A stretch of 6,468 bases of DNA from an uncultured Clostridia bacterium (GTDB taxonomy: Bacteria > Bacillota_A > Clostridia > Oscillospirales > Oscillospiraceae): contig CAMVGI010000079.1 in the NCBI GenBank assembly GCA_947166955.1, positions 1-6,468 of the forward strand, in the 5' to 3' direction. Shown in pieces: positions 1 through 6,248 of this stretch; position 1 is the first letter of the stretch; each line of letters starts with the position of its first letter. The notes under the pieces are model-generated. The model was not told the origin of the DNA. It saw only the letters and a program-made list of their open reading frames with translations, and made no database searches. Both the position numbers and the translations under genes were made by a program.

Positions 1-461
1 AGCAGACGATGCTTCATCTGCTTGACGTACTGCCGGATGGTGTAGTCCTCGACCTTGAACGGCATGTCGACGTGGGTGACGAACATCTTTGGCTTTTCGT
101 TGAGCTTGAGAAGCTCGAAATGCTCGTAGAAGCGGTTCATCATCGAACATGCGTCCACGCCCGCGAGACCGTCCAGGAAGTTGTAGCCGCCCTCGATGCC
201 GCGCTCAAGGAGCGCGCGGGCAAACTCGCAGGTATAGTTCGACATGTAGTACGTCGCGATGTCGATCGACCCCGTCCTCGGCGCGCGCAGGCGCACGGAG
301 AAACAGTCGCCCAGATTGAGCAGCACCTCGGGGATGTGGTAGCAGGTGTAGCCGATGGCGAGCTTGCCCTCCGCCTGCGCCTGCTGTACCAATTCGTTGT
401 TGGCATCCTCGAGCAGTTTCTCAAAGTAGATCAGATGCTTGAGATCCTTCAAATGGTACAC
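1..461 (-). CDS. 2-hydroxyacyl-CoA dehydratase family protein (HgdB/BcrC/FldC type), N-terminal part, cut by window edge
   Basis: This is the first 153 residues of a protein that continues past the left edge. The pattern GYTCYHIPEVLLNLGD followed by VRLRAP (about residues 37-61) is the family's Cys-x-x-x-P-E-x-(I/L)-L-x-(A/N)-x-G-x(n)-(V/P)-R-L signature. TCEFARALLE (77-86) and FLDGLAGVDACSMMNR (95-110) match the second conserved block, where cysteines bind a 4Fe-4S cluster. Visible candidate ligands are C40, C78 and C105; C53 is extra. Known members dehydrate (R)-2-hydroxyacyl-CoA to 2-enoyl-CoA, reduce benzoyl-CoA, or carry a double-cubane cluster. Each needs an ATP-driven electron-donating activator, which is not visible here. 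The gene starts 10 nt after the ATPase stop codon, so the two are almost certainly cotranscribed. The start is GTG (461-459) or TTG (452-450); AGGAAAGAGG at 470-461 suits either, with TTG 8 nt after GAGG. Family assignment is good; reaction and substrate are open. Confidence 0.85.
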   Translation of the reverse strand, partial: MYHLKDLKHLIYFEKLLEDANNELVQQAQAEGKLAIGYTCYHIPEVLLNLGDCFSVRLRAPRTGSIDIATYYMSNYTCEFARALLERGIEGGYNFLDGLAGVDACSMMNRFYEHFELLKLNEKPKMFVTHVDMPFKVEDYTIRQYVKQMKHRL

Positions 462-471
462 CTCTTTCCTG

Positions 472-1218
472 TCAAATATCTAACTTCAGGAGCGCTTGGC
501 GCACCCCATTCATTACGTTGGAATCCTCGTCCAGCTCAAAAACGCTTTTGCCGCGCACATCGTTCGCCGTCTGCTGCGCATCCGCGCCGATGACCGCGAG
601 CACCTCCGCGCCCGCGATCTGCGGGTCCGTCATAAGCTCGGGGCGCGTCGCGCGGTTGACGATCACGCCGCACTTTTCATACATCACCAGCTCGTCCGCA
701 ACGCGCTTGATCGTGCCGATGACCTGCACGCCCTTACGGCTCTGGTCGGTGACAAGCAGCAGATGCGTCACCTTTTCCATCACGCGGCGGTTTATTTGCT
801 CGATGCCCGCCTCGCCGTCGATCACGACGTAATCGAAGTCGTCCGCGAGCAGGCTGATGACCTCTTTCAAATAGCCGTTGACGGTGCAGTAGCAGCCCGC
901 GGTCTCCGGCCGTCCGATGGCGAGGAACGCGAAGCCCCGCGTCTCCACCATCGAGTCGAACAGCCGAAAGCGCGCCTCGGCGGTCAACTCCTCGCTCGTT
1001 GTTTTCTTCGCGTCCGAGGTAAGCGCCTTGCGGATGTCGTCGAGCGTCTCCGTCACCTCGACGCCCAGCGCCGTCGCCAGCCCCACCGCGGGGTCCGCGT
1101 CGATCGCGAGGATCTTCGCGTCGGGATACCGCTGCGTAAGCAGCCGCAGCGCCGCCGCCGAGATCGACGTCTTGCCGACGCCGCCCTTTCCGGCAACCGC
1201 CATGATTTTCGCGCGCAA
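472..1218 (-). CDS. CooC-type P-loop ATPase (MinD/SIMIBI class) with CxC metal motif
   Basis: The protein has 248 residues, close to CooC length. A deviant Walker A, GKGGVGKT (10-17), has the extra signature lysine K11. The switch/Walker B-like region is YVVIDGEAGIE (130-140, D134). CYC at 109-111, inside an AGCYCTVNGYL context, matches the Cys-x-Cys that in CooC sits at the dimer interface and binds nickel. The following D-G-E-A-G-I-E parallels the D-M-G-A-G-I-E of CooC. Known CooC proteins are cytoplasmic ATPases that help put nickel into the C-cluster of CO dehydrogenase. Here no CODH gene is visible; the partner is an HgdB/BcrC-type protein 10 nt downstream, so the client may be a different metalloprotein (inference). 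Start choice: GGAGG (1230-1226) is only 1 nt from the ATG at 1224 but 7 nt from the in-frame TTG at 1218, so TTG is preferred. The ATG would add two residues. An open frame extends to 1356, but it runs through the promoter and is unlikely to be coding. Confidence 0.88.
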   Translation of the reverse strand: MRAKIMAVAGKGGVGKTSISAAALRLLTQRYPDAKILAIDADPAVGLATALGVEVTETLDDIRKALTSDAKKTTSEELTAEARFRLFDSMVETRGFAFLAIGRPETAGCYCTVNGYLKEVISLLADDFDYVVIDGEAGIEQINRRVMEKVTHLLLVTDQSRKGVQVIGTIKRVADELVMYEKCGVIVNRATRPELMTDPQIAGAEVLAVIGADAQQTANDVRGKSVFELDEDSNVMNGVRQALLKLDI

Positions 1219-1225
1219 ACGCATC

Positions 1226-1230
1226 CCTCC
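1226..1230 (-). promoter_or_regulatory. Shine-Dalgarno site GGAGG that decides the ATPase start
   Basis: On the minus strand, GGGGAGGG abuts the ATG at 1224 (spacing 1 nt, too close for normal initiation). It lies 7 nt from the TTG at 1218, which is ideal spacing. The site therefore argues for a TTG start. Confidence 0.6.
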
Positions 1231-1268
1231 CCGCCGCAGGCACACAATGCACCAATATGACGATAGCC

Positions 1269-1297
1269 ATTGTACCATAAGGCTTCGAATTTGACAA
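1269..1297 (-). promoter_or_regulatory. Sigma-70-type extended -10 promoter for the ATPase/dehydratase unit
   Basis: Read on the minus strand, the -35 is TTGTCA (1297-1292), then a 17-nt spacer, then the -10 TACAAT (1274-1269) preceded by TGG, an extended -10 (TGnTACAAT). The predicted start near 1262 gives a leader of about 44 nt to the TTG start. It is back to back with the plus-strand promoter. Confidence 0.8.
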
Positions 1298-1328
1298 CAA
1301 GTTTTTGGCGACTTCCCACAATTTTTTG

Positions 1329-1357
1329 TTGCGTCCTGTCGGCGATTATGGTACAAT
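1329..1357 (+). promoter_or_regulatory. Sigma-70-type extended -10 promoter for the OYE-type oxidoreductase
   Basis: The -35 is TTGCGT (1329-1334), followed by a 17-nt spacer and the -10 TACAAT (1352-1357) preceded by TGG (extended -10). Transcription would begin near 1364, giving a leader of about 44 nt to the ATG at 1408, the same as on the divergent side. A second TACAAT lies at 1361-1366 but has no matching -35. Confidence 0.8.
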
Positions 1358-1407
1358 AGCTACAATATGGGCTTTTGCCCGATAAACTAAGGAAGCGAGG
1401 ACAGGAC

Positions 1408-3681
1408 ATGAAAACAGACGCTTTGGTGCAGCAGCTGATCGACAGCTACGGCAACTGGTTCGAGACCAACCCCGACAACCGTGCCGGAGGCGCCGCGCGC
1501 ATGACGCAGGAGCTCTATCCCTACGACCACATCTTCTCCCCCATCCAGATCAACAAGCTCAAGGTGAAAAACCGTTTGGTGATGGCGCCGATGGGCAACT
1601 GCCAGATGGCGGAGGAAACGGGCCGTCCCAATCAGAAGATGCTCTCCTATTTCTTTGCGCGCGCGGAAGGCGGCATCGGTCTTCTGACCACCGGCCTTAT
1701 CCCGATCAGCCACCACATCGACGCGTCTGTGACCGAGAAGGGCAACTTCTCCTATTTCCCGCGCATTGACGGCACGCGCACCAACTTCATGGGCTGGCGC
1801 GATCTCGCGCAGGGCGTGCACGCCCGCGGCAGCCGCATCTTTATCCAGCTCACGCCGGGCCTCGGCCGCGTGGGCAACCCGCAGTGCCTGCTGACGAAGT
1901 ATCAGCTCCCCGTCTCGGCGTCGTGGAACCCCAACTTCTACCTGCCCGACGTGCCCTGCCGCCCGCTGCTGGACGTCGAGTGCGACAAGATCATCAAAAA
2001 CGCCGGTCAGGCGGCGATGGACGCCAAGGTCATGGGCATGGACGGCGTGTATCTGCACGGCCACGAGGGCTATCTGCTCGACCAGCTGACCTCGCCCGCG
2101 TTCAACCGCCGCAAGGCGGGCAAGTACGCCGATTGGCAGCGCTTCGGCATCGAGCTGATCAAGCAGATCCGCAAGAAGGTCGGTCCCTACTATCCCATCA
2201 TGTACCGCATCGACCTCTCGCTCGCGCTTAACGAGACCTACGGCAAGCGCATGGAGAGCGTCAAGAGCCTCAAGAATTTCCAGAACGGCCGCACGGTGGC
2301 GGATACGCTCAACTACATGGAAAATCTCGTCAAGGCGGGCGTCGATATGTTCGACGTCGACCTCGGCTGCTACGACAACTGGTGGCTGCCGCATCCGCCC
2401 GCGGGCATGCCGGCAGGCTGCTTCCTCGACATCTCCAAGGTCGCCAAGGAGTACTTCGCGGCGCGCGGCGTCAAGTCCAACGTCGGCGTGGAGGTGCCCA
2501 TCGTCGCGGTCGGCAAGCTCGGCTATCCCGACCTCGCAGAGCAGGCGCTGATCGACGGCAAGTGCGACATGATCATGCTCGGCCGTCCCATCCTCGCCGA
2601 CCCTGAGTGGGCAAACAAGGCGTACGCGGGCAAGGTCAGCGAGATCCGTCCGTGCATCGGCTGCCAGGAGGGCTGCGTCAACGAGTTCGTCGAGGGCGGT
2701 CATCCCCAGTGCGCCGTCAACCCGCGCACCGGCTTCGAGGAGATCGTCCCGCGTTCGTTCCCGAAGGCGGAGGTCAGCAAGCACATCGCCGTCGTCGGCG
2801 GCGGCTGCAGCGGCATGAACTTCGCGCTCGTCGCGGCCTCGCGCGGCCACAAGGTCGAGATCTTCGAGCAGGCGGACAAGCTCGGCGGCAAGCTGTGGGC
2901 GGCGTCCGCGCCGATGGTCAAGTACGACATGATGAACTACACCAAGTGGCTCATCTCTCAGGTCGAAAAGGCGGACGGCGTGACCGTCCACCTCAAGAAG
3001 GCGGTCGACAACAAGTTTCTCAAGAAGGAAACATACGACGTGGTCGTCTATGCCGGCGGCGCGCAGGGCGGCGACAAGCTGCCGCCGATCCCCGGCATCA
3101 AGGACGTCAAGACCGTCGAGGGCACCGACCTGCTCGTCAAGCCCGAGCTTTTGAACGGCGCGAAGAAGGTCGTCGTCATCGGCGGCGGTGCGGTCGGTCT
3201 CGAAACCGCGTATTGGCTGCAATACGAGCAGAAGTGCGACGTTACGGTCGTTGAAATGCTCCAGTACATGATCGACGGCGCGTGCACGGCGAACCGCGGC
3301 CACCTCATCCACTACTTCGAAGAGGGCGGCGGCAAGCTTATCAACTGCGCGAAGGTCGTGGGCTTCGGCAACAACAACTCCGTCAAGATCGAGCGCAACA
3401 TCTCCAAGGCCGTGCCCGATCCGTACTGCACGTGGACGCCGATCATCCCCAAGAACGTCGAGAACCCGCTCGCGCCCAAGATGGGCCCTGAGAGCCTGAT
3501 CGAGACGATTCCGAGCGACCTGATCGTGCTGTGCATGGGCCGTGCCGCGAACGACGCGCCATACTACGAAGCGGTCGAGCAGCATGTCGCGCCCGAAATC
3601 TACAACATCGGCGACTCGCTGCAGGCGGGCAACCTTCTCACCGGCAACCGCGCCGCGTGGCACATCGCCGCGAAGGTGTAA
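1408..3681 (+). CDS. Old Yellow Enzyme-type NAD(P)H:flavin oxidoreductase, 2-enoate / 2,4-dienoyl-CoA reductase architecture
   Basis: The protein has 757 residues. The FMN-binding TIM barrel begins near residue 38 (YPYDHIFSPIQI, KNRLVMAPMGN at 54-64) and runs to about 410. It includes HGHEGYLLDQLTSP (217-230), equivalent to the active-site loop of dienoyl-CoA reductase, and MIMLGRPILADP (388-399), the phosphate-binding end. C416, C419, C423 and C435 (CxxCxxxC, 11 residues, C) form the 4Fe-4S site linking FMN to FAD. The FAD motif is VVGGGCSGM (462-470), where most relatives have P-A in place of C-S. The NAD(P) fold is VVVIGGGAVGLE (588-599), and the C-terminus has YNIGDSLQAGN. Relatives include 2,4-dienoyl-CoA reductase, BaiCD/BaiH, cinnamate reductase FldZ and trimethylamine dehydrogenase; the chemistry is expected to be NAD(P)H-dependent C=C reduction. 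The start at 1408 has GAGG (1397-1400) 7 nt upstream. An ATG at 1501 with GGAGG at 1486-1490 would remove 31 residues. The enzyme is cytoplasmic; substrate unknown. Confidence 0.92.
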   Translation: MKTDALVQQLIDSYGNWFETNPDNRAGGAARMTQELYPYDHIFSPIQINKLKVKNRLVMAPMGNCQMAEETGRPNQKMLSYFFARAEGGIGLLTTGLIPISHHIDASVTEKGNFSYFPRIDGTRTNFMGWRDLAQGVHARGSRIFIQLTPGLGRVGNPQCLLTKYQLPVSASWNPNFYLPDVPCRPLLDVECDKIIKNAGQAAMDAKVMGMDGVYLHGHEGYLLDQLTSPAFNRRKAGKYADWQRFGIELIKQIRKKVGPYYPIMYRIDLSLALNETYGKRMESVKSLKNFQNGRTVADTLNYMENLVKAGVDMFDVDLGCYDNWWLPHPPAGMPAGCFLDISKVAKEYFAARGVKSNVGVEVPIVAVGKLGYPDLAEQALIDGKCDMIMLGRPILADPEWANKAYAGKVSEIRPCIGCQEGCVNEFVEGGHPQCAVNPRTGFEEIVPRSFPKAEVSKHIAVVGGGCSGMNFALVAASRGHKVEIFEQADKLGGKLWAASAPMVKYDMMNYTKWLISQVEKADGVTVHLKKAVDNKFLKKETYDVVVYAGGAQGGDKLPPIPGIKDVKTVEGTDLLVKPELLNGAKKVVVIGGGAVGLETAYWLQYEQKCDVTVVEMLQYMIDGACTANRGHLIHYFEEGGGKLINCAKVVGFGNNNSVKIERNISKAVPDPYCTWTPIIPKNVENPLAPKMGPESLIETIPSDLIVLCMGRAANDAPYYEAVEQHVAPEIYNIGDSLQAGNLLTGNRAAWHIAAKV

Positions 3682-3702
3682 TATCCCCCGCATCCTGACT
3701 CA

Positions 3703-3734
3703 AAAGGAGCCTTGCCGGAAGGCAAGGCTCCTTT
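3703..3734 (+). terminator. Strong hairpin after the oxidoreductase gene, likely rho-independent terminator
   Basis: A perfect 14-bp stem (AAAGGAGCCTTGCC, 3703-3716, with its complement 3721-3734) is closed by a GGAA loop of GNRA type. The U-tract is short, only TTT at the stem end, then CC. It begins 21 nt after the reductase stop. It leaves only five bases before the next gene's Shine-Dalgarno site, so it may leak or act as a leader hairpin for that gene. Confidence 0.75.
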
Positions 3735-3749
3735 CCATCGGAGGTTTCC

Positions 3750-4685
3750 ATGAAAAACCGCATTCTTTCCGCGCTGCTCGCTTTCGCGTTTGCGTTCACG
3801 CTTGCCGCTCCCGCCGCGCAGGCGGCGTGCGGCCACTATGACACGGCGTTCGAGGACACCGTGCACGAATTTGGGCACTTCAGCGCCGATTATCACAACA
3901 TGCTGCCCGCACTCTACACAATTGACAATATAGACATCTCCGAGCTGCAGTCGCAGGGGCTGGAGATCCTCTTTCTCCCCTGCCTGCAGGACATCCTCGT
4001 CCCAGACGGCGACGACGCGGCGCGTTCCGTTGTCGCGCTGTGGGTGCTGTCCAGGCTGCTCTCCTCCGTCGTGGACGGCTGCATATTCGACGAGTTCGAA
4101 CAGGCTGTCTACGCCGACCCGTCGCTGACCGTCGCGGATCTGCATCGGCTTGAGGCGGAACTCAACGCGGAATACGGGCTTGACGAAATATACTCTTCGG
4201 ACGTTACCTGGACGTACATCCCGCACCTTTTTGAGTATCCGTTCTATTACGTCTCCTACGCCGCGTCCGCGCTGCCCATACTCGACCTCTATCTTCGCTC
4301 GCTTTACGATTACGATGCGGCGGTAGACACGTACCGAGACATCACCGCCGTAAGCGGTTCCACCGATTGGTTCCTCGACGTGACGGAGGAAAGCGGGCTG
4401 TGCGACATTACCGACCGGCGCGACGTATCACGCCTCGCAAACAGTCTCGAAGCACATATCGACGCGCTGCTCGACGAGCTCCCCTGCGACGGTCTTGACG
4501 GAGCGCATGGTTCCGGCGGCCGCTTTGACGATCCCAAAAACGCCGACACACTCTACGGCGCGGTCATCGTACTCGGCGCGCTGAATCTCGCTCTGCTCGC
4601 CGCCGTGGTCGTGCTGGGCGTCAAGCTTGGCAAAAAAGAAAGGGAACGCGCCGCAAAAGAGCGTGACCCGTGGGAAATTCCGTAA
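3750..4685 (+). CDS. Secreted, membrane-anchored M3 / oligoendopeptidase F-like zinc metallopeptidase core (putative)
   Basis: The protein has 311 residues. A signal peptide (1-26) ends in AQA|AC. HEFGH (39-43) is a zincin motif, and ISELQSQGLE (63-72) follows at a distance that fits the third zinc-ligand block of M3 peptidases (FVExPSQxxE), making E65 the likely ligand. The segment CIFDEFEQAVY (111-121), then IPHLFEYPFYYVSYA (157-171), resembles the end of the oligoendopeptidase F catalytic domain (IPHFxxPFYVYxYA), with H159 and Y163/Y166/Y170 as candidate transition-state residues. GSTDWFLDVTEESG (203-216) fits the following block. Typical M3 enzymes have about 600 residues; here the N-terminal half is absent and replaced by a signal peptide. 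A single membrane helix (about 269-292) and a charged tail (KKERERAAKERD) place the catalytic part outside the cell. GGAGG (3740-3744) lies 5 nt before ATG. The peptide substrate is unknown, and activity is inferred from motifs. Confidence 0.75.
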   Translation: MKNRILSALLAFAFAFTLAAPAAQAACGHYDTAFEDTVHEFGHFSADYHNMLPALYTIDNIDISELQSQGLEILFLPCLQDILVPDGDDAARSVVALWVLSRLLSSVVDGCIFDEFEQAVYADPSLTVADLHRLEAELNAEYGLDEIYSSDVTWTYIPHLFEYPFYYVSYAASALPILDLYLRSLYDYDAAVDTYRDITAVSGSTDWFLDVTEESGLCDITDRRDVSRLANSLEAHIDALLDELPCDGLDGAHGSGGRFDDPKNADTLYGAVIVLGALNLALLAAVVVLGVKLGKKERERAAKERDPWEIP

Positions 4686-4700
4686 AAACGCGCCCTCCGC

Positions 4701-4729
4701 TTGCATTTTTAGCGGAAAAGTATTAGTAT
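4701..4729 (+). promoter_or_regulatory. Possible promoter for the L,D-transpeptidase gene
   Basis: TTGCAT (4701-4706), a 17-nt spacer and TAGTAT (4724-4729) give a moderate sigma-70-like match in the AT-richer gap after the peptidase gene. A start near 4736 would make the GTG at 4737 unusable and support the ATG at 4770. Confidence 0.4.
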
Positions 4730-4769
4730 CTATCCTGTGAAAACGGCAAAAAGAGAGGAAACTTCCCAG

Positions 4770-6215
4770 ATGTCTACCGCAACGCAGGCCAACGCCGTAC
4801 CCCAGAAGAAAAAAAGCAGGCTCGTTCCCGTCCTATGCGGCATATTCGGCACAACCCTCGCGCTTTACGTCGGTTTTGCCGCGTGGCTGCGCATCGACGG
4901 GCGTTTTCCGTTCCGCACCACGCTCAACGGTCAGGACGTGTCGCTCCGGCGTGCGCTGGACGTGCAGCGCACTTGCATGGACGCGTACTATCCCAATATG
5001 TACTTCAGCGTCGAAAGCCGCGGCAACCCGCCGTACCGGGTCACGCCGTCCTCCTTCGACTTCTCGGACGCCGAGCGCGCCGTAAGCTTCCTGCCCGACA
5101 GCATGCTGCTCTGGCCCCGCTCTCTGTTTGAAGATACCTGCCTTTACACTATGGACGGAGACGCGATCCAAAAGCTCGCGCAGCGCATCGAGGCGGACAG
5201 TGGCGCGTTCCGCGCCGACCTTTGGGAAACGCCGCAGGACGCTTATGTCGTCTACGACGAGGCGGGCGGGAAGTTTTCCATCGTACCCGACACCGCCGGT
5301 TCCGCGATCGACAAGGAAAAGTTTGAGGCGGCGCTTGAGCAGCACGTGCGCTACGGGCGCGGCGACCTCGACCTCAGCGCCGCGGGCGTCTATCGCCATG
5401 CGGACGTCGTTTCGACCTCGCCGCAGCTCGCGGAAGAGAACGACCGGCTCAACCGCTTCCTCTCCGCGGAGGTCGTCTACACCGTGGGCGAGGAGAGCCT
5501 GAGCTTCTACGCGCGCGATCTGCTGTCCTATGTCGACGCGCGCCTCGGTCCCTCCGCCATCCGCTACAACGCGCGCGCCGCCGCGGACGACGGCGTGTTC
5601 GACGCGTTCGCGCAGGAGCTCGCCGCGGCGTTCGATTCCAAAGGCGGCGCGAGCGACTTCATCACAAACGACGGCGAGACCGTTTCCGTCACCCAGAAGA
5701 CCTGGCGCGCCACGCTCGACCACGAGGCGACGGCGGAGGCGCTTGCCGCGCTCAGCTTCGACGACCTCTCCCGCGGCGGCAAAATCGAGGGAACGCTCGT
5801 GTGGGAAAAGGCGCCGCTCGACGCGCTGACGAACTACGTCGAGGTGGACCTGACCAACCAGCAGCTCTACCTCTACACGGACGGCGAACAGGTGCTGGAC
5901 TCCCCCATCGTTTCCGGCTGCGTCGCACAGCGGCATTCGACGCCCAGCGGCGCGTTCTCGCTGATCGGCAAGAGCCGCAACGTCGTCCTGCGCGGCGAGG
6001 ATTACGCAAACTTCGTCAACTTTTGGATGCCGTTCAACAAAAACATCGGCCTGCACGATGCGCCTTGGCGCCGCCGTTTCGGCGGAACGATCTACAAAGC
6101 GAACGGCTCGCACGGCTGCATCAACCTCCCGTACGACGTCGCGGAAACGCTCTTCAACACCATCGACGACAGCTACGCCATCGTGTGCTATTGGCGCCCC
6201 GCCGAGCAGAAATAA
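4770..6215 (+). CDS. Membrane-anchored L,D-transpeptidase (YkuD domain)
   Basis: The protein has 481 residues. A short basic cytoplasmic tail (PQKKKSR, 11-17) precedes one membrane helix (about 18-40), so the rest is outside the membrane. The central region (about 45-350) is poorly conserved; segments such as VPDTAGSAIDKEKFEAALE (172-190) resemble the putative peptidoglycan-binding domain (PG_binding_4) often found before YkuD in Firmicutes. The YkuD domain spans about 354-475, starting YVEVDLTNQQLYLYTDGE. TPSGAFSLIGK (391-401), GLHD (427-430, H429) and SHGCINLP (447-454) are the catalytic signatures; C450 is the nucleophile and H448/H429 are the supporting histidines. Such enzymes make 3-3 cross-links in peptidoglycan or attach proteins to it. 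The ATG at 4770 has AGAGGA (4754-4759) about 10 nt upstream. A GTG at 4737 would add 11 residues but lacks a ribosome site. The gene is followed by a terminator. Confidence 0.93.
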   Translation: MSTATQANAVPQKKKSRLVPVLCGIFGTTLALYVGFAAWLRIDGRFPFRTTLNGQDVSLRRALDVQRTCMDAYYPNMYFSVESRGNPPYRVTPSSFDFSDAERAVSFLPDSMLLWPRSLFEDTCLYTMDGDAIQKLAQRIEADSGAFRADLWETPQDAYVVYDEAGGKFSIVPDTAGSAIDKEKFEAALEQHVRYGRGDLDLSAAGVYRHADVVSTSPQLAEENDRLNRFLSAEVVYTVGEESLSFYARDLLSYVDARLGPSAIRYNARAAADDGVFDAFAQELAAAFDSKGGASDFITNDGETVSVTQKTWRATLDHEATAEALAALSFDDLSRGGKIEGTLVWEKAPLDALTNYVEVDLTNQQLYLYTDGEQVLDSPIVSGCVAQRHSTPSGAFSLIGKSRNVVLRGEDYANFVNFWMPFNKNIGLHDAPWRRRFGGTIYKANGSHGCINLPYDVAETLFNTIDDSYAIVCYWRPAEQK

Positions 6216-6248
6216 GCCGAAACGCCGCATAAGCCGTGCGTTTGCGCG

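Larger units (their letters stand above)
1264..1362. repeat. 17-bp inverted repeat spanning both divergent promoters, symmetric about base 1313
   Basis: The plus strand 1346-1362 reads TTATGGTACAATAGCTA. The minus strand 1280-1264 reads TTATGGTACAATGGCTA, so 16 of 17 positions match. The shorter pair CAACAA (1295-1300) and TTGTTG (1326-1331) is centred on the same base. The repeats cover the extended -10 and the predicted transcription start on each side. Part of the match is simply the shared -10 consensus, but GCTA downstream and TTA upstream are not required by it. Each arm contains ATGGTACAAT, itself a near-palindrome. It may be a shared operator; no regulator gene is in the window. Confidence 0.7.

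Noticed and set aside
496..1260. 254-codon open frame on the plus strand opposite the CooC-type ATPase
   Set aside because: The minus strand encodes Walker A, CxC and Walker B motifs; the plus-strand product is His/Arg/Leu-rich noise.
1225..1356. Upstream extension of the ATPase reading frame to 1356
   Set aside because: The extra 44 codons run through the -35 and -10 of the promoter and have no ribosome site. Homologues begin just before the Walker A motif.
1408..3681. Specific substrate names for the reductase (bile acid, cinnamate, bilirubin, trimethylamine)
   Set aside because: The domain order is shared by all these enzymes, and the visible active-site loop does not decide between them.
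1387..3693. 768-codon open frame on the minus strand, fully antisense to the oxidoreductase
   Set aside because: Its product is low-complexity (rich in V, D, A, R, L) with no recognisable motif, and it mirrors a well-supported enzyme. GC-rich codon use suppresses stop codons on the opposite strand.
3864..3896. Metzincin reading of HEFGHFSADYH (HExxHxxGxxH) in the secreted peptidase
   Set aside because: The glycine is replaced by alanine, and the downstream ISELQSQGLE and IPHLFEYPFYYV blocks fit the M3/PepF (glutamate third-ligand) pattern better.
4696..4716. Hairpin TCCGCT / AGCGGA after the peptidase gene as a terminator
   Set aside because: Only a 6-bp stem with a 9-nt loop, and it is followed by AAAAG rather than a T-run on the plus strand.
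4833..6230. 465-codon open frame on the minus strand, antisense to the L,D-transpeptidase
   Set aside because: Same cause: composition-driven shadow without motifs or ribosome site; the sense gene has clear catalytic signatures.
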